DNA of 7,174 bases from Bacteroidota bacterium (GCA_003488525.1 DNLG01000020.1:1-7174), one strand, 5' to 3'; shown: positions 1 through 6,980, counted from the stretch's first letter. Notes: generated by a model from the letters alone, not told the origin. Made by a program: numbers and translations.

Positions 1-3
1 ACC

Positions 4-486
4 TCACACCCTCCGGGGTTTCGATGTCGTATCCGGGCATTCCTGCAGCAGCTGTTTCAGGCTTTTGCCGGTTCTGGGGCAGGCGGCGTCGGGAAGGAGG
101 TCGCAGGCGGGTTGGAGCACGAACAGGCGTTCGTGGAACCGAAGGTGGGGGATATGGATGTCGTCTGCATCATAGATCGTCGACCCGACCAGGATCACAT
201 CGATGTCGATCTCGCGTTCATGCCAGCGGGCACGGGGCTTTCGTCCGAGCGAGCGTTCGATGTCCTTGCAGGCGTCGTGGATCTGCTTGGCGGAGGCTGC
301 TGAATATCCTGAAACGGCGGCGTTGATGAAGTCGGGCTGGTCGGTTACACCAACGGGAGCGGTCCTGTACAGAGCGGACAGACGCATATCGCTCAGGACA
401 GTCTGGCCGATGAGTTCGGCAGCTCTGGTTATCGTCGCTATCGGGTCACCGAGGTTGGCGCCGAGCGACAGCAGGACGTTCTGCAT
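4..486 (-). CDS. folK: 2-amino-4-hydroxy-6-hydroxymethyldihydropteridine pyrophosphokinase (HPPK)
   Basis: A cytoplasmic folate-pathway enzyme that transfers pyrophosphate from ATP to 6-hydroxymethyl-dihydropterin, the step before dihydropteroate synthase. The 160-residue product has the family landmarks in order: LSLGANLGD at residues 6-14, the pterin-site segment YRTAPVGVTDQPDFINA at 40-56, and the HPPK signature at 87-99 (RWHEREIDIDVIL). D94 and D96 in that signature match the magnesium-binding aspartates. The length is normal for a single-domain HPPK. The ATG at 486 is chosen because homology begins at the next residues; upstream codons in this frame lie inside folB. An AAGG sequence overlapping the folB stop sits 5 nt before this ATG. 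Only 7 nt separate it from the folB stop, so the two are almost certainly co-transcribed and translationally coupled. The stop codon is 3 bases from the window edge, so no downstream gene can be seen. Confidence 0.96.
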   Translation of the reverse strand: MQNVLLSLGANLGDPIATITRAAELIGQTVLSDMRLSALYRTAPVGVTDQPDFINAAVSGYSAASAKQIHDACKDIERSLGRKPRARWHEREIDIDVILVGSTIYDADDIHIPHLRFHERLFVLQPACDLLPDAACPRTGKSLKQLLQECPDTTSKPRRV

Positions 487-493
487 CGCCCCC

Positions 494-877
494 TTAGGCC
501 TCTCGCACGAGCGTGATCTCGGTCTCCACGTGGTCGAGCACCTGCTGGATTGGTACCGAGAGCTTGCGCACACGGATCGTTACGTGGCGCACGATCGGCA
601 TGCGATCGAGGATGCCGGAGGCAATGTCGGAGGCGAGTGTCTCGATGAGTTCGCAGCTTTCGCCGTTCATGTATTCGTTAACGATGAACAGCAGGTCCTC
701 GTAGTTGACCGTATCGCTGAGGTCGTCGCTGACCGAGACCTTCACCGGATCAAACCACACATCAACGTCCACCTGATACCGTCCACCCAGGCTGCGCTCT
801 TCCTCGCGGACGCCGTGGAAGGCAAAGTATTCTGCGTTAGCAACCGAGATTCGGGCAAGTGATGATTGACGTTTCAT
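494..877 (-). CDS. folB: Dihydroneopterin aldolase
   Basis: Converts 7,8-dihydroneopterin to 6-hydroxymethyl-dihydropterin, the substrate of the FolK enzyme encoded immediately downstream. The 127-residue protein aligns by eye with Staphylococcus aureus FolB at a constant offset of five residues. This places the pterin-binding and catalytic positions at E27, Y59 (in DTVNYED), E79 (in IETLASDIA) and K105 (in RVRKLSVPI). The HG motif near the amino terminus is at residues 21-22. The complete set suggests an active enzyme, which in this family forms a ring-shaped octamer in the cytoplasm. The ATG at 877 is preferred: the frame can be extended only to a TTG at 922 across a CACCAC-rich, non-conserved leader. 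No clear Shine-Dalgarno precedes 877, which is common in Bacteroidota. It is the first gene of a folB-folK pair, divergent from the ferritin gene. Confidence 0.95.
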   Translation of the reverse strand: MKRQSSLARISVANAEYFAFHGVREEERSLGGRYQVDVDVWFDPVKVSVSDDLSDTVNYEDLLFIVNEYMNGESCELIETLASDIASGILDRMPIVRHVTIRVRKLSVPIQQVLDHVETEITLVREA

Positions 878-904
878 GGTGGTGGTGTGGTGATGAGAGG
901 GTGA

Positions 905-925
905 TGCAATAGGGTACTGCAATAG
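905..925. repeat. Direct repeat TGCAATAG, two copies, 13-bp period
   Basis: TGCAATAG occurs at 905-912 and again at 918-925, separated by 5 bp. Both copies lie between the folB start and the divergent ferritin promoter box. On the minus strand they lie between the weak folB -7 candidate and the folB start codon. This could be a binding site for a regulator, but no known operator is recognised and chance is not excluded. Confidence 0.4.
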
Positions 926-929
926 CGCC

Positions 930-937
930 CGAAACTA
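930..937 (-). promoter_or_regulatory. Weak -7 element candidate for folB-folK
   Basis: On the minus strand this reads TAGTTTCG, one mismatch from the Bacteroidota -7 consensus TAnnTTTG. It lies 52 bp upstream of the folB ATG. No convincing -33 TTG was found at the expected spacing, so this is only a candidate. Confidence 0.2.
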
Positions 938-950
938 CCGCCGAAATGGG

Positions 951-958
951 TAATTTTG
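951..958 (+). promoter_or_regulatory. Bacteroidota-type -7 box for the ferritin-hldA-hldC run
   Basis: TAATTTTG is an exact match to TAnnTTTG and lies 22 bp before the ferritin ATG, which would give a leader of roughly 15 nt. No TTG is present at the usual -33 distance (about position 930), so the promoter is supported only by its -7 half. The surrounding 103-bp region between folB and ferritin holds no gene. Confidence 0.45.
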
Positions 959-980
959 GCAAACACATCGGATTATTACC

Positions 981-1490
981 ATGGCAATGAATCAGCAACT
1001 CGTCGACGCGTTCAACGCACAGATCCAAGCGGAATTCCAGAGCGCCTATGTCTACCTTGGCATGGCAGCGTGGTTTACCGAAAACAACCTTCCGGGTTTT
1101 GCCCAGTGGATGCGCGTGCAGTGGGAGGAAGAGACGCAGCATGCGATGAAGCTGTTCGACTTCCTTCATAACCGTGGCGAGCGCGTCGTGCTTCGCCCCT
1201 TGTCAGCTCCCGGCGGCACATACACGTCGGCCCTCGATGTCTTCGAGCATGTGCATCACCACGAGCAGTCGATCACTTCCAGCATCAACGCGCTCTACGA
1301 GCACGCTCTCAATACCAAGGACTTGCCGTCGCAGATCGTCCTGCAGTGGTTTATCAACGAGCAGGTGGAAGAAGAAGCGCTGGTGATGGAGATCATCGAG
1401 CGGCTGAAGCTCGTCGGCTCGGATGGACCTTCCATCTATCTGCTGGACCGGCAGATGGCCACACGCCCGTCGGCCCCGACAGAGGCATAA
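981..1490 (+). CDS. ftnA: Ferritin (non-haem, FtnA-like iron storage protein)
   Basis: A cytoplasmic iron-storage protein that oxidises Fe(II) at a di-iron centre and stores the mineral inside a 24-subunit shell. The 169-residue product aligns along its full length with E. coli FtnA. Ferroxidase ligands appear at E18, E51 and H54 (in EEETQHAMKLFDFL), E95 (in HHHEQSI), and E127, Q128, E130 and E131 (in QWFINEQVEEEAL). The C-terminal YLLDRQMATRP segment matches the FtnA ending. There is no haem-ligand methionine pattern typical of bacterioferritin, and no Dps-type site. ATG 981 is taken as the start, but ATG 987 two codons later is equally possible; neither has a clear Shine-Dalgarno. It is the first gene of a plus-strand run, with hldA following after 11 nt. 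The gene symbol reflects family resemblance, not proven orthology. Confidence 0.95.
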   Translation: MAMNQQLVDAFNAQIQAEFQSAYVYLGMAAWFTENNLPGFAQWMRVQWEEETQHAMKLFDFLHNRGERVVLRPLSAPGGTYTSALDVFEHVHHHEQSITSSINALYEHALNTKDLPSQIVLQWFINEQVEEEALVMEIIERLKLVGSDGPSIYLLDRQMATRPSAPTEA

Positions 1491-1501
1491 GGCACATTCC
1501 G

Positions 1502-2497
1502 ATGGTCGACCTTTCGGCGCACCGTACACGTCAGTATCTCAGCTCGCTGAAAGGGGCTCCTATTGCCGTGATCGGTGATGTGATGCTCGACAGGTACTTC
1601 TGGGGATCGGTTCACCGGGTCTCACCCGAAGCGCCGGTGCCCGTGATCGACTTCGATCACGAGACGGCGCACCTTGGCGGTGCGGCGAACGTTGCGATGA
1701 ATCTGGCCGGACTCGGAGCTCGCCCCCTGCTGATCGGCGTTGTGGGCGCTGATGCCGCAGGGCAGCAGGTCCGCGCGCTCTGTGAGCAGTCGGGCCTGTC
1801 GGGCGAACATCTTGCCGTAAGCACGCTACGGCCAACCACAACCAAGACGCGCATCATCGGTAATAACCAGCAGATCGCGCGGATCGACCATGAGGTCCGG
1901 GATTACATCGATGAGGACGTTCAGCGTCAGGTTCTTTCCGCCATCGCATTATGCAGTGACCTGCGTGGGATTGTCCTTGAAGACTACGACAAGGGGCTTC
2001 TGTCAACCCCGCTGATCGCCGAGGTTACGTCCATGGCCACGCAGCGCGGGATTCCGGTGTTTGTTGACCCCAAGCGACGCCAGTTCTTCAGCTATCAGCA
2101 TTGTACGGTCTTCAAGCCCAACCGCAAGGAAGTGTCCGACGCAATGGGCGAACCCATGCGTTCGATGGAGGATGTCGAACGAGCCGGACGCGAGCTTCTG
2201 CATCGCCTCCACTGTCAGAGCGTGCTTGTCACTCTCGGTGCTGAAGGCATGATGCTCATTGAGCATGACACCGAAGCGCAGTGCGTACCAACGCGTGCAC
2301 GTAAGGTCTCCGACGTCTCCGGTGCGGGTGACACGACCATTGCAACACTTGCTGCGATGGTCTGCGCAGGATCGCCGATCCCTGAGGCGGCCGCGCTGGC
2401 AAATGTTGCCGCTGGCAGCGTTGTGGCCGAGCCGGGCATTGTTGCCATTACCTCGGATGTTCTGCTGCGTGAAGTAGCGCACCTGGGCGAGGGGTAG
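1502..2497 (+). CDS. hldA: D-glycero-beta-D-manno-heptose-7-phosphate kinase
   Basis: Phosphorylates D-glycero-D-manno-heptose 7-phosphate at C1 with ATP in the ADP-heptose pathway for the LPS inner core. It is cytoplasmic. The 331-residue protein belongs to the PfkB/ribokinase family and matches the N-terminal half of E. coli HldE. Landmarks are [11 protein letters not shown] at 25-35, [10 protein letters not shown] at 39-48, the first PfkB signature from GGAANVAMN at 59-67, the [11 protein letters not shown] segment typical of heptose kinases, DPKRR, and the anion-hole motif GAGD at 274-277, with D277 as catalytic base. The frame is open well upstream through ferritin, but homology starts only after ATG 1502. 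A TAAGG overlapping the ferritin stop lies 9 nt before that ATG. The protein ends without the adenylyltransferase domain, which is encoded separately 5 nt downstream. Confidence 0.94.
   Translation: MVDLSAHRTRQYLSSLKGAPIAVIGDVMLDRYFWGSVHRVSPEAPVPVIDFDHETAHLGGAANVAMNLAGLGARPLLIGVVGADAAGQQVRALCEQSGLSGEHLAVSTLRPTTTKTRIIGNNQQIARIDHEVRDYIDEDVQRQVLSAIALCSDLRGIVLEDYDKGLLSTPLIAEVTSMATQRGIPVFVDPKRRQFFSYQHCTVFKPNRKEVSDAMGEPMRSMEDVERAGRELLHRLHCQSVLVTLGAEGMMLIEHDTEAQCVPTRARKVSDVSGAGDTTIATLAAMVCAGSPIPEAAALANVAAGSVVAEPGIVAITSDVLLREVAHLGEG
2489..2494 (+). promoter_or_regulatory. Ribosome-binding site of hldC
   Basis: GAGGGG lies 8 nt before ATG 2503 and inside the last codons of hldA. It supports independent translation of hldC as a separate polypeptide rather than as a broken HldE fusion. 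Confidence 0.6.
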
Positions 2498-2502
2498 AGA
2501 CC

Positions 2503-2970
2503 ATGATCGCTGTCTCGGACGAGCAGGTGCGAGAGCTTGTCGGTGCACTCCGGCAAAGTGGCCGGCGCGTGGTCTTTACCAACGGCGTGTTTGACATTCT
2601 CCATGCCGGCCACACGACGTATCTCGAAGCCGCTCGTGCGCTCGGCGACGTGCTCGTGGTAGGGCTCAACACCGACGAATCGGTCAGACGTCTTAAGGGT
2701 CCCGAGCGCCCCATCAACAGTGAACAGGATCGCGCCACGGTTCTTGCGGCACTGCGCAGTGTGGACCACGTGGTGCTGTTCGCCGACGACACGCCGCTTG
2801 GCCTCATCGAGTCTATCGTTCCAGATGTGCTGGTGAAAGGGGGCGACTATACGCGCCAGACCATCGTGGGTGCTGATGTGGTCGAAGCACACGGCGGACG
2901 TGTGGTGACCATTCCGCTTGTCGAGGGACGCTCGACAACGGGCATCATCAATCGCGCGCGAACGGTCTAA
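2503..2970 (+). CDS. hldC: D-glycero-beta-D-manno-heptose 1-phosphate adenylyltransferase
   Basis: Joins AMP from ATP to heptose 1-phosphate to give ADP-D-glycero-D-manno-heptose, which an epimerase (HldD, not in this window) converts for LPS core assembly. The 155-residue protein is a nucleotidyltransferase matching the C-terminal domain of E. coli HldE. It shows [13 protein letters not shown] at 25-37, containing the HxGH motif (34-37), then [19 protein letters not shown], and the second nucleotide-binding motif GRSTTGII at 142-149. All expected motifs are present and the length is normal for a stand-alone enzyme. It starts 5 nt after the hldA stop, in a different frame, so the kinase and transferase form a two-gene pair. 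The phosphatase GmhB that acts between these two steps, and the isomerase GmhA, are not encoded here. Its last 23 bases overlap the convergent outer-membrane protein gene. Confidence 0.94.
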   Translation: MIAVSDEQVRELVGALRQSGRRVVFTNGVFDILHAGHTTYLEAARALGDVLVVGLNTDESVRRLKGPERPINSEQDRATVLAALRSVDHVVLFADDTPLGLIESIVPDVLVKGGDYTRQTIVGADVVEAHGGRVVTIPLVEGRSTTGIINRARTV

Positions 2971-4180
2971 ACCAGATCTCGCCGATGCTGACGCTGGCCA
3001 TGAAGCGGCCAAAGTATTCCGTGAGTCCGGTGGACGGACCCCGAAAGCCCCCTTGCACGGCAAGGTCGACCGTTGCTGCATTGCCAAGTGGAAAGTCGAC
3101 GCCGATGGAGCCGAAGATCTCGTTGACGTTGCTGCCATTCACGGTGTAGTACTGACGCTGATAGGCAAAGCCAGCTCTGTAACCAAGTTTATCGAAGAAT
3201 GATGGTGCGTATCCGGCCGCCGTATGGCTGATGCCGATCGATGCGCGCATGAACTGACCGACCGAAGCCCACGCTGGCACGTTCATTGTCACACCGGACA
3301 GATCGGCGATCTCCACGTCGGCGCCCAGCGTTGTCCTGCCTGCATTGAACGCCGCACCCAGCCCGAAGGAGAAGGGCAGACCGGTGGTGGCATTTTCCGT
3401 GGTGGTTGTATCGAAGAACGTAGCCGTGCCGACGAATCCCACGACGCTGCGCGTGACCGTATAGCTGGCGTCACCACCGCCCGAGATAAAGGCTCCGAGG
3501 GACCACGACGAGTTTGGACGCAGATACAGTCCACCGCGCATGAGCAGGCCACGCACGTCATAGCCCGTCAGCGTGCGCACGCGTTCGCTGTACACATTCG
3601 TTGTTGCCTCGTCGGTCTGCGATGTCAGCCCGAACAGCACCTGCGTCGACAGGCCGGCGTAGAGCATCGGAAGCAGGCGGTACGACACACCCAGTTGAAT
3701 GCTGGAGACCCCGCCGCTGCCCACCTGCGAGCTCTTTCCGCTAGGACGTGTTGAATCGGTAGCTGATCCTATCAGGCGCTCGACGGCGTAGTTCGTGCTT
3801 GAGTAGGGCGTGACGCCGAAGTTGACGCCGAGCCCCATGGCCGTATCGATCGAGAAGTGCGCCAGGATCCCATCGACCTCTCCGTTGTACTGACTTGACT
3901 GGCCGTCGCGTGCCGAGACGAAGTGTTGAGCAAAGCGGTAGGTGGCCTGCAGACGTGTAACGTTCGACATTCCAAGAAGCGCCGGATTGACCGTGTTGAT
4001 GCCATGATCACTGGTCATGGCGATGCTCGTGCCGGCCATTCCATCATAGAGAGCGCCTGTAGAAAGGCGCAGGTCACCAAAGCCTACGGTGGAGTAGTTT
4101 GATCCTCCCTGCGCTGACGCGTTGGGGTGAATGATCAGCAGAGCCAGCAGTGCTGCACAGATCGCAGGTATCATCCTCAC
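2948..4180 (-). CDS. Predicted outer-membrane beta-barrel protein, family with YSxxGxGD amino terminus
   Basis: The 410-residue protein starts with a clear Sec signal peptide: R2, a hydrophobic stretch at 4-17, and a signal peptidase I site after A23 (ASA|Q). The mature start has the pattern [10 protein letters not shown] (28-37), GMAGTSIAM (47-55) and [10 protein letters not shown] (61-70), seen in a Bacteroidota outer-membrane family distantly related to FadL/PorV barrels. The rest alternates polar and hydrophobic residues with many Gly/aromatic beta-strands (for example [12 protein letters not shown] and [11 protein letters not shown]), with no cytoplasmic helices. The substrate is unknown; a transport or surface-anchoring role is only inferred. 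The GTG start at 4180 overlaps the TGA of the upstream lipoprotein gene as GTGA, and GGAG lies 5 nt before it. ATG 4174 is a possible alternative start. It is the last gene of the run, and its 3' end overlaps hldC by 23 bp. Confidence 0.82.
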   Translation of the reverse strand: MRMIPAICAALLALLIIHPNASAQGGSNYSTVGFGDLRLSTGALYDGMAGTSIAMTSDHGINTVNPALLGMSNVTRLQATYRFAQHFVSARDGQSSQYNGEVDGILAHFSIDTAMGLGVNFGVTPYSSTNYAVERLIGSATDSTRPSGKSSQVGSGGVSSIQLGVSYRLLPMLYAGLSTQVLFGLTSQTDEATTNVYSERVRTLTGYDVRGLLMRGGLYLRPNSSWSLGAFISGGGDASYTVTRSVVGFVGTATFFDTTTTENATTGLPFSFGLGAAFNAGRTTLGADVEIADLSGVTMNVPAWASVGQFMRASIGISHTAAGYAPSFFDKLGYRAGFAYQRQYYTVNGSNVNEIFGSIGVDFPLGNAATVDLAVQGGFRGPSTGLTEYFGRFMASVSIGEIWFRPFARD

Positions 4181-5406
4181 TTCTTCTCCGGCGGCACGGT
4201 GTAGATGAACGTCAGTCGCGGACGCAGTGCCGGCACGGCTGTGGTTGCGTGGAACACCAGGCGGTTCATCGTCCAGAACTCATTGCCTCCGGTTGCCTGA
4301 AACGTCAGCGTTGCCGGCTTGCGGTGACGGCGGATCAGATCGATCAGCGGACCGATGTTGCGGAAGCGGTAGACGCCGGAGGAATCATCACTGGATTCAA
4401 TGACGATCGGCTGTCCCGTAGGGGGCTGATAGCGCAGGCTGATCTTCTGGTCGCGTCCACTCGTTCCAAGCACGCTGGCCGTCTGATCAAGCGTCATCTT
4501 CAGGTCGCCGCCCATCACGACGGCTCTCGGCGGGATCGAGTCGAGTTGCGTGGTTAGTCTGAACTTGACGTTCCGTGACCCTTGAATGGTGAGCGAGGAT
4601 GGTTGCGGGTCGGTGTCGTTGACGAAGCTCGCGACTGTCGATTCGAGTGAAATGATCTGCGTTGCCGTATCGCGCCTACTGCGAACGATCACGCGAAGGC
4701 GCATCTTCTGCGTTGCGGAGGCAATGTTCCGGAACTGCCGGATCTGTTTCATACCCGAGGGTACAAGAGCGAAGCCATAGATCTTCTTCAGCTTTGCCGT
4801 ATCGCGTGAGTCCACCAGCCAGCGCTTGACGGTTGCCTGATCGAACGGAATGTTGATGACCGTAGAATCGGGCACGACGCTGGCAAGGGGCTCGGAATAC
4901 GTTGCGATCGGTTTGTCGGTTGTTGCGTAGTACTCCGAAACATCAGCCCCATTCCAGATGGAGTCCCATGTTACGTCGGCGGCCCAGAATTTCTTCAGGT
5001 CATAGACCTTGAACGACATCAGTCGGTCGGCCGTGTCGCCCACGGCATAGTTCTGCGGATACAGCTGCAGGTTGGCGCTCGAAACATCGAAGGTTGTGTC
5101 GGAGAATGCCGAGTCACCCAGGACTTCGGCCGGGAAGCGTAGGATCTCGCAGAAGAGCCGTGCTTCGGCCGAGCGTGTCGAGCCGAGGAGGAAGTATGAC
5201 GAGTTGACCAACGGCAGTTCAGCGGCCGTTGTGGTGTCGCCCGTCAAGAGCGGCATGGTAGCCGACGAAGCCGTGTAGAGCGAGTCGGTACCGGGAATGA
5301 GCTCGCTGCCCACGATCGAGGGAGCATCATTACACGATAGCAGCAAGAGGCACATGGCCGGCAATCCGAGCCAGCCGAAGAGTTGAAGACGCACGGTACG
5401 GATCAC
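4177..5406 (-). CDS. Predicted lipoprotein, DUF4270-like, with two DNRLRE-like modules
   Basis: The protein is 409 residues from GTG 5406. A hydrophobic signal ends in a lipobox LLSC with lipidated C25, so it is probably an outer-membrane or surface lipoprotein. Two stretches resemble DNRLRE-type beta-sandwich modules. The first, about 83-242, has LFCEILRFPAEV, SSANLQLYP, KFWAADVTWDS, TVKRWLVDS and GFALVPSG. The second, about 276-402, has VKFRLTTQLDSIPP, GGDLKMTLD, IGPLIDLIRR and LRPRLTFIYT. Placement directly after a glycogen-synthase-like gene matches what I recall for DUF4270 genes in Bacteroidota. Function is unknown; glycan or matrix binding is inferred. The start is uncertain. GTG 5406 begins 2 nt after the glgA stop with no good Shine-Dalgarno. 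GTG 5394 is preceded by AAGGTGATC, complementary to the 16S rRNA tail, and would give a shorter but still functional signal peptide. An ATG-initiated extension to 5514 would lie inside glgA and is unlikely. Confidence 0.8.
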   Translation of the reverse strand: MIRTVRLQLFGWLGLPAMCLLLLSCNDAPSIVGSELIPGTDSLYTASSATMPLLTGDTTTAAELPLVNSSYFLLGSTRSAEARLFCEILRFPAEVLGDSAFSDTTFDVSSANLQLYPQNYAVGDTADRLMSFKVYDLKKFWAADVTWDSIWNGADVSEYYATTDKPIATYSEPLASVVPDSTVINIPFDQATVKRWLVDSRDTAKLKKIYGFALVPSGMKQIRQFRNIASATQKMRLRVIVRSRRDTATQIISLESTVASFVNDTDPQPSSLTIQGSRNVKFRLTTQLDSIPPRAVVMGGDLKMTLDQTASVLGTSGRDQKISLRYQPPTGQPIVIESSDDSSGVYRFRNIGPLIDLIRRHRKPATLTFQATGGNEFWTMNRLVFHATTAVPALRPRLTFIYTVPPEKK

Positions 5407-5408
5407 CT

Positions 5409-6884
5409 TTACTTGACGTCCTTGACCAGGGATCGGTAGAACTCGTCGTACAGCTTCGCCGATGCGCTCCAGCCCACAGGGGTTTGCATTGCCCGAAGCA
5501 CCAGGGTGTCCCACGCCGTGTCTGATGCATGCAGGGTCAGCGCGCGCTTGATGGTGCGCGTGATCTCGGCGGCATCTGCCTTCTTCAGGAGGAAGGCCAC
5601 GCCCTTTGAGCCGTCGGCGCTCACATCCGTCAGTCCTTCGGCTATGCCGCCCACCGACGTCAGCACGGGGATCGTGCCATAGGCAAGAGCGATGCGCTGG
5701 AACTGTCCGCTGTTCTCATGTCGCGAAGGCTTCAGCAGCATCGTCGAACCGGCGATCGCCAGATGAAGGAATTCCTCATCCATTGGTGTGCGCACGGCAA
5801 CCTGACGTGGGTGTTGCTTTACAAGGGCCTCGGCGGCCTTCTTCAATGGAGTTGGCAGGTCGAATCCAATCAGCACCTGCGCACCAAGCTTCACAATGTC
5901 CGAAGCTGCGGCGATGAAGGCATCGGCTCCGCGATCTTCTCGCAGGGGGCCAAGGAAAGACACGACGGCCTTTGCGCCGTTGACCTCGAGTCCGCAGGCC
6001 TTCTGCAGTGCTTCGCGCACCGAGGACTTCCCTGATGGATCATCGACGCTGAACTTCGGGCGGATCGCTGCATCCGACTTCGGGTTCCACTGCAGCAGGT
6101 CGATCCCATGATTGATGCCCACCAGTGGCTTCTTTTGCAGTAGCGGCGTCCAGTTTTCCTTGAATTCCTTCAGCGCTGTCAGCTCTGCGGCGTATCCCGG
6201 TGAAAGTGTCGACACGCGGTCTGCATATGCCATGCCAAGGCGCGTGAAGTTCATCTTGTTCTTGTACTTGCCTTTTTCGAGCACGTCATCGGTAAGGCCT
6301 GTCTTCTTCAGAGACTTCAGAGGGAAGACGCCCTGCTCATCGAAGTCGGTGATCGAGAAGACAACCTTGGTCTTCTTGAACTCCTGCTCGTAGCGTGTGC
6401 GGATGTAGGCCGGGATCAATGCTGTCTGCCAGCCTACGCAGTGGATGATGTCGGGAAACCAGCCAAGTAGAAGGCATGTTTCCAGTACCGTGCGATTATA
6501 GAAAATGAACCGCTCGTCGTTGTCACCAAACAGCGTACCCGTTGCATTATCATGCTCGATGCCTTTGTTCACATCGAGGTAATTCGAATTCGTTGTGATA
6601 TAGGCCTGAACCTTGACACGGGGGTTGTTGATCGAGCTTGATTTGACCGTGGCCAGATGGGCATCTTCACCAACTGGTATCGGGATATCACGCAGGCGAT
6701 TGATCTCGTGAATGCGGTTCTTCCGCTCCGAAATGAAGCCGTACTTGGGCATCATCGCGCGGATGTCATGGCCGATCTCGCGCACGCCCAGTGAGTGGGC
6801 ATAGCAGAGGTCGGCAAACTCTGACGTCTTGATGAAGGGATAGATCTCGCTCGTCACGAACAAGATACTCAGCGGTTTCGCCAT
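5409..6884 (-). CDS. glgA: Divergent glycogen/starch synthase-like glycosyltransferase (GT5, GT-B fold)
   Basis: The 491-residue protein has the length and order of bacterial GlgA (E. coli about 477). The N-terminal Rossmann half has ILFVTSEIYPFIKT (7-20), MPKYG and PDIIHCVGWQTALIPAY (144-160). GINHGID (257-262) precedes the C-terminal half, with KPSRHENSGQFQRIALAYGTIPVLTS (385-410) and VGGIAEGLTD (411-420). Family membership is clear, but hallmark residues differ. KTGGL is KTSEF (19-23). The HxHDW block is HCVGW (148-152). The VHNxAYQG block reads SITDFDEQG (177-185). The R and K of SRLxxQKG become P313 and R318 in GPLREDRG. E390 is kept but EPCG is ENSG. It could be a diverged synthase, another nucleotide-sugar transferase, or weakly active; the symbol is by family only. 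ATG 6884 is chosen because homology begins there and the upstream frame runs through promoter-like sequence. It is the first gene of a three-gene minus-strand run. Confidence 0.85.
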   Translation of the reverse strand: MAKPLSILFVTSEIYPFIKTSEFADLCYAHSLGVREIGHDIRAMMPKYGFISERKNRIHEINRLRDIPIPVGEDAHLATVKSSSINNPRVKVQAYITTNSNYLDVNKGIEHDNATGTLFGDNDERFIFYNRTVLETCLLLGWFPDIIHCVGWQTALIPAYIRTRYEQEFKKTKVVFSITDFDEQGVFPLKSLKKTGLTDDVLEKGKYKNKMNFTRLGMAYADRVSTLSPGYAAELTALKEFKENWTPLLQKKPLVGINHGIDLLQWNPKSDAAIRPKFSVDDPSGKSSVREALQKACGLEVNGAKAVVSFLGPLREDRGADAFIAAASDIVKLGAQVLIGFDLPTPLKKAAEALVKQHPRQVAVRTPMDEEFLHLAIAGSTMLLKPSRHENSGQFQRIALAYGTIPVLTSVGGIAEGLTDVSADGSKGVAFLLKKADAAEITRTIKRALTLHASDTAWDTLVLRAMQTPVGWSASAKLYDEFYRSLVKDVK

Positions 6885-6928
6885 GAAGTCAGCCCGTATA
6901 GGTAGGTCAATACTCCCCCGAAAGTTTT

Positions 6929-6936
6929 CAAAAATA
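6929..6936 (-). promoter_or_regulatory. Bacteroidota-type -7 box for the glgA-lipoprotein-barrel run
   Basis: The minus strand reads TATTTTTG, an exact TAnnTTTG match, 44 bp upstream of the glgA ATG. This implies a leader of roughly 35-40 nt. A TTG at the expected -33 position is absent. The DnaA box at 6961-6969 sits just upstream, close to where the -33 region would be. Confidence 0.45.
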
Positions 6937-6960
6937 CGGCTCAAACCGACGCTTTCGACG

Positions 6961-6969
6961 TTATCCACA
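6961..6969 (+). promoter_or_regulatory. Consensus DnaA box
   Basis: TTATCCACA is an exact match to the high-affinity DnaA box TTATNCACA. It is in non-coding DNA between two divergent transcription units. A looser match, TTTTTCACA (fits TTWTNCACA), is at 7005-7013 in the same orientation. A single consensus 9-mer can occur by chance, so function is inferred from its intergenic, promoter-proximal position. Confidence 0.5.
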
Positions 6970-6980
6970 ACGACGTGCGA

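Noticed and set aside
203..862. 219-codon plus-strand open frame antisense to folB/folK
   Set aside because: It lies wholly opposite two well-supported folate genes, has no recognisable motif, and is a GC-rich antisense shadow.
878..922. TTG-initiated extension of folB with a His/Thr run
   Set aside because: The HHHTTT stretch comes from a CACCAC-rich leader; FolB homology begins after ATG 877.
1346..1501. Upstream extension of hldA into the ferritin gene
   Set aside because: The residues show no resemblance to PfkB kinases, and ferritin is fully coding there in another frame; ATG 1502 fits homology.
2003..2548. 181-codon minus-strand open frame antisense to hldA
   Set aside because: Shadow of the kinase gene with no independent evidence.
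2215..3138. 307-codon minus-strand open frame antisense to hldA and hldC
   Set aside because: It spans two clear enzyme genes on the other strand, has low-complexity composition and no family pattern.
6891..6910. TTGACC near the glgA start as an E. coli-like -35 element
   Set aside because: There is no TATAAT-like partner before the ATG and it is too close to the start codon; the TATTTTTG box is a better candidate.
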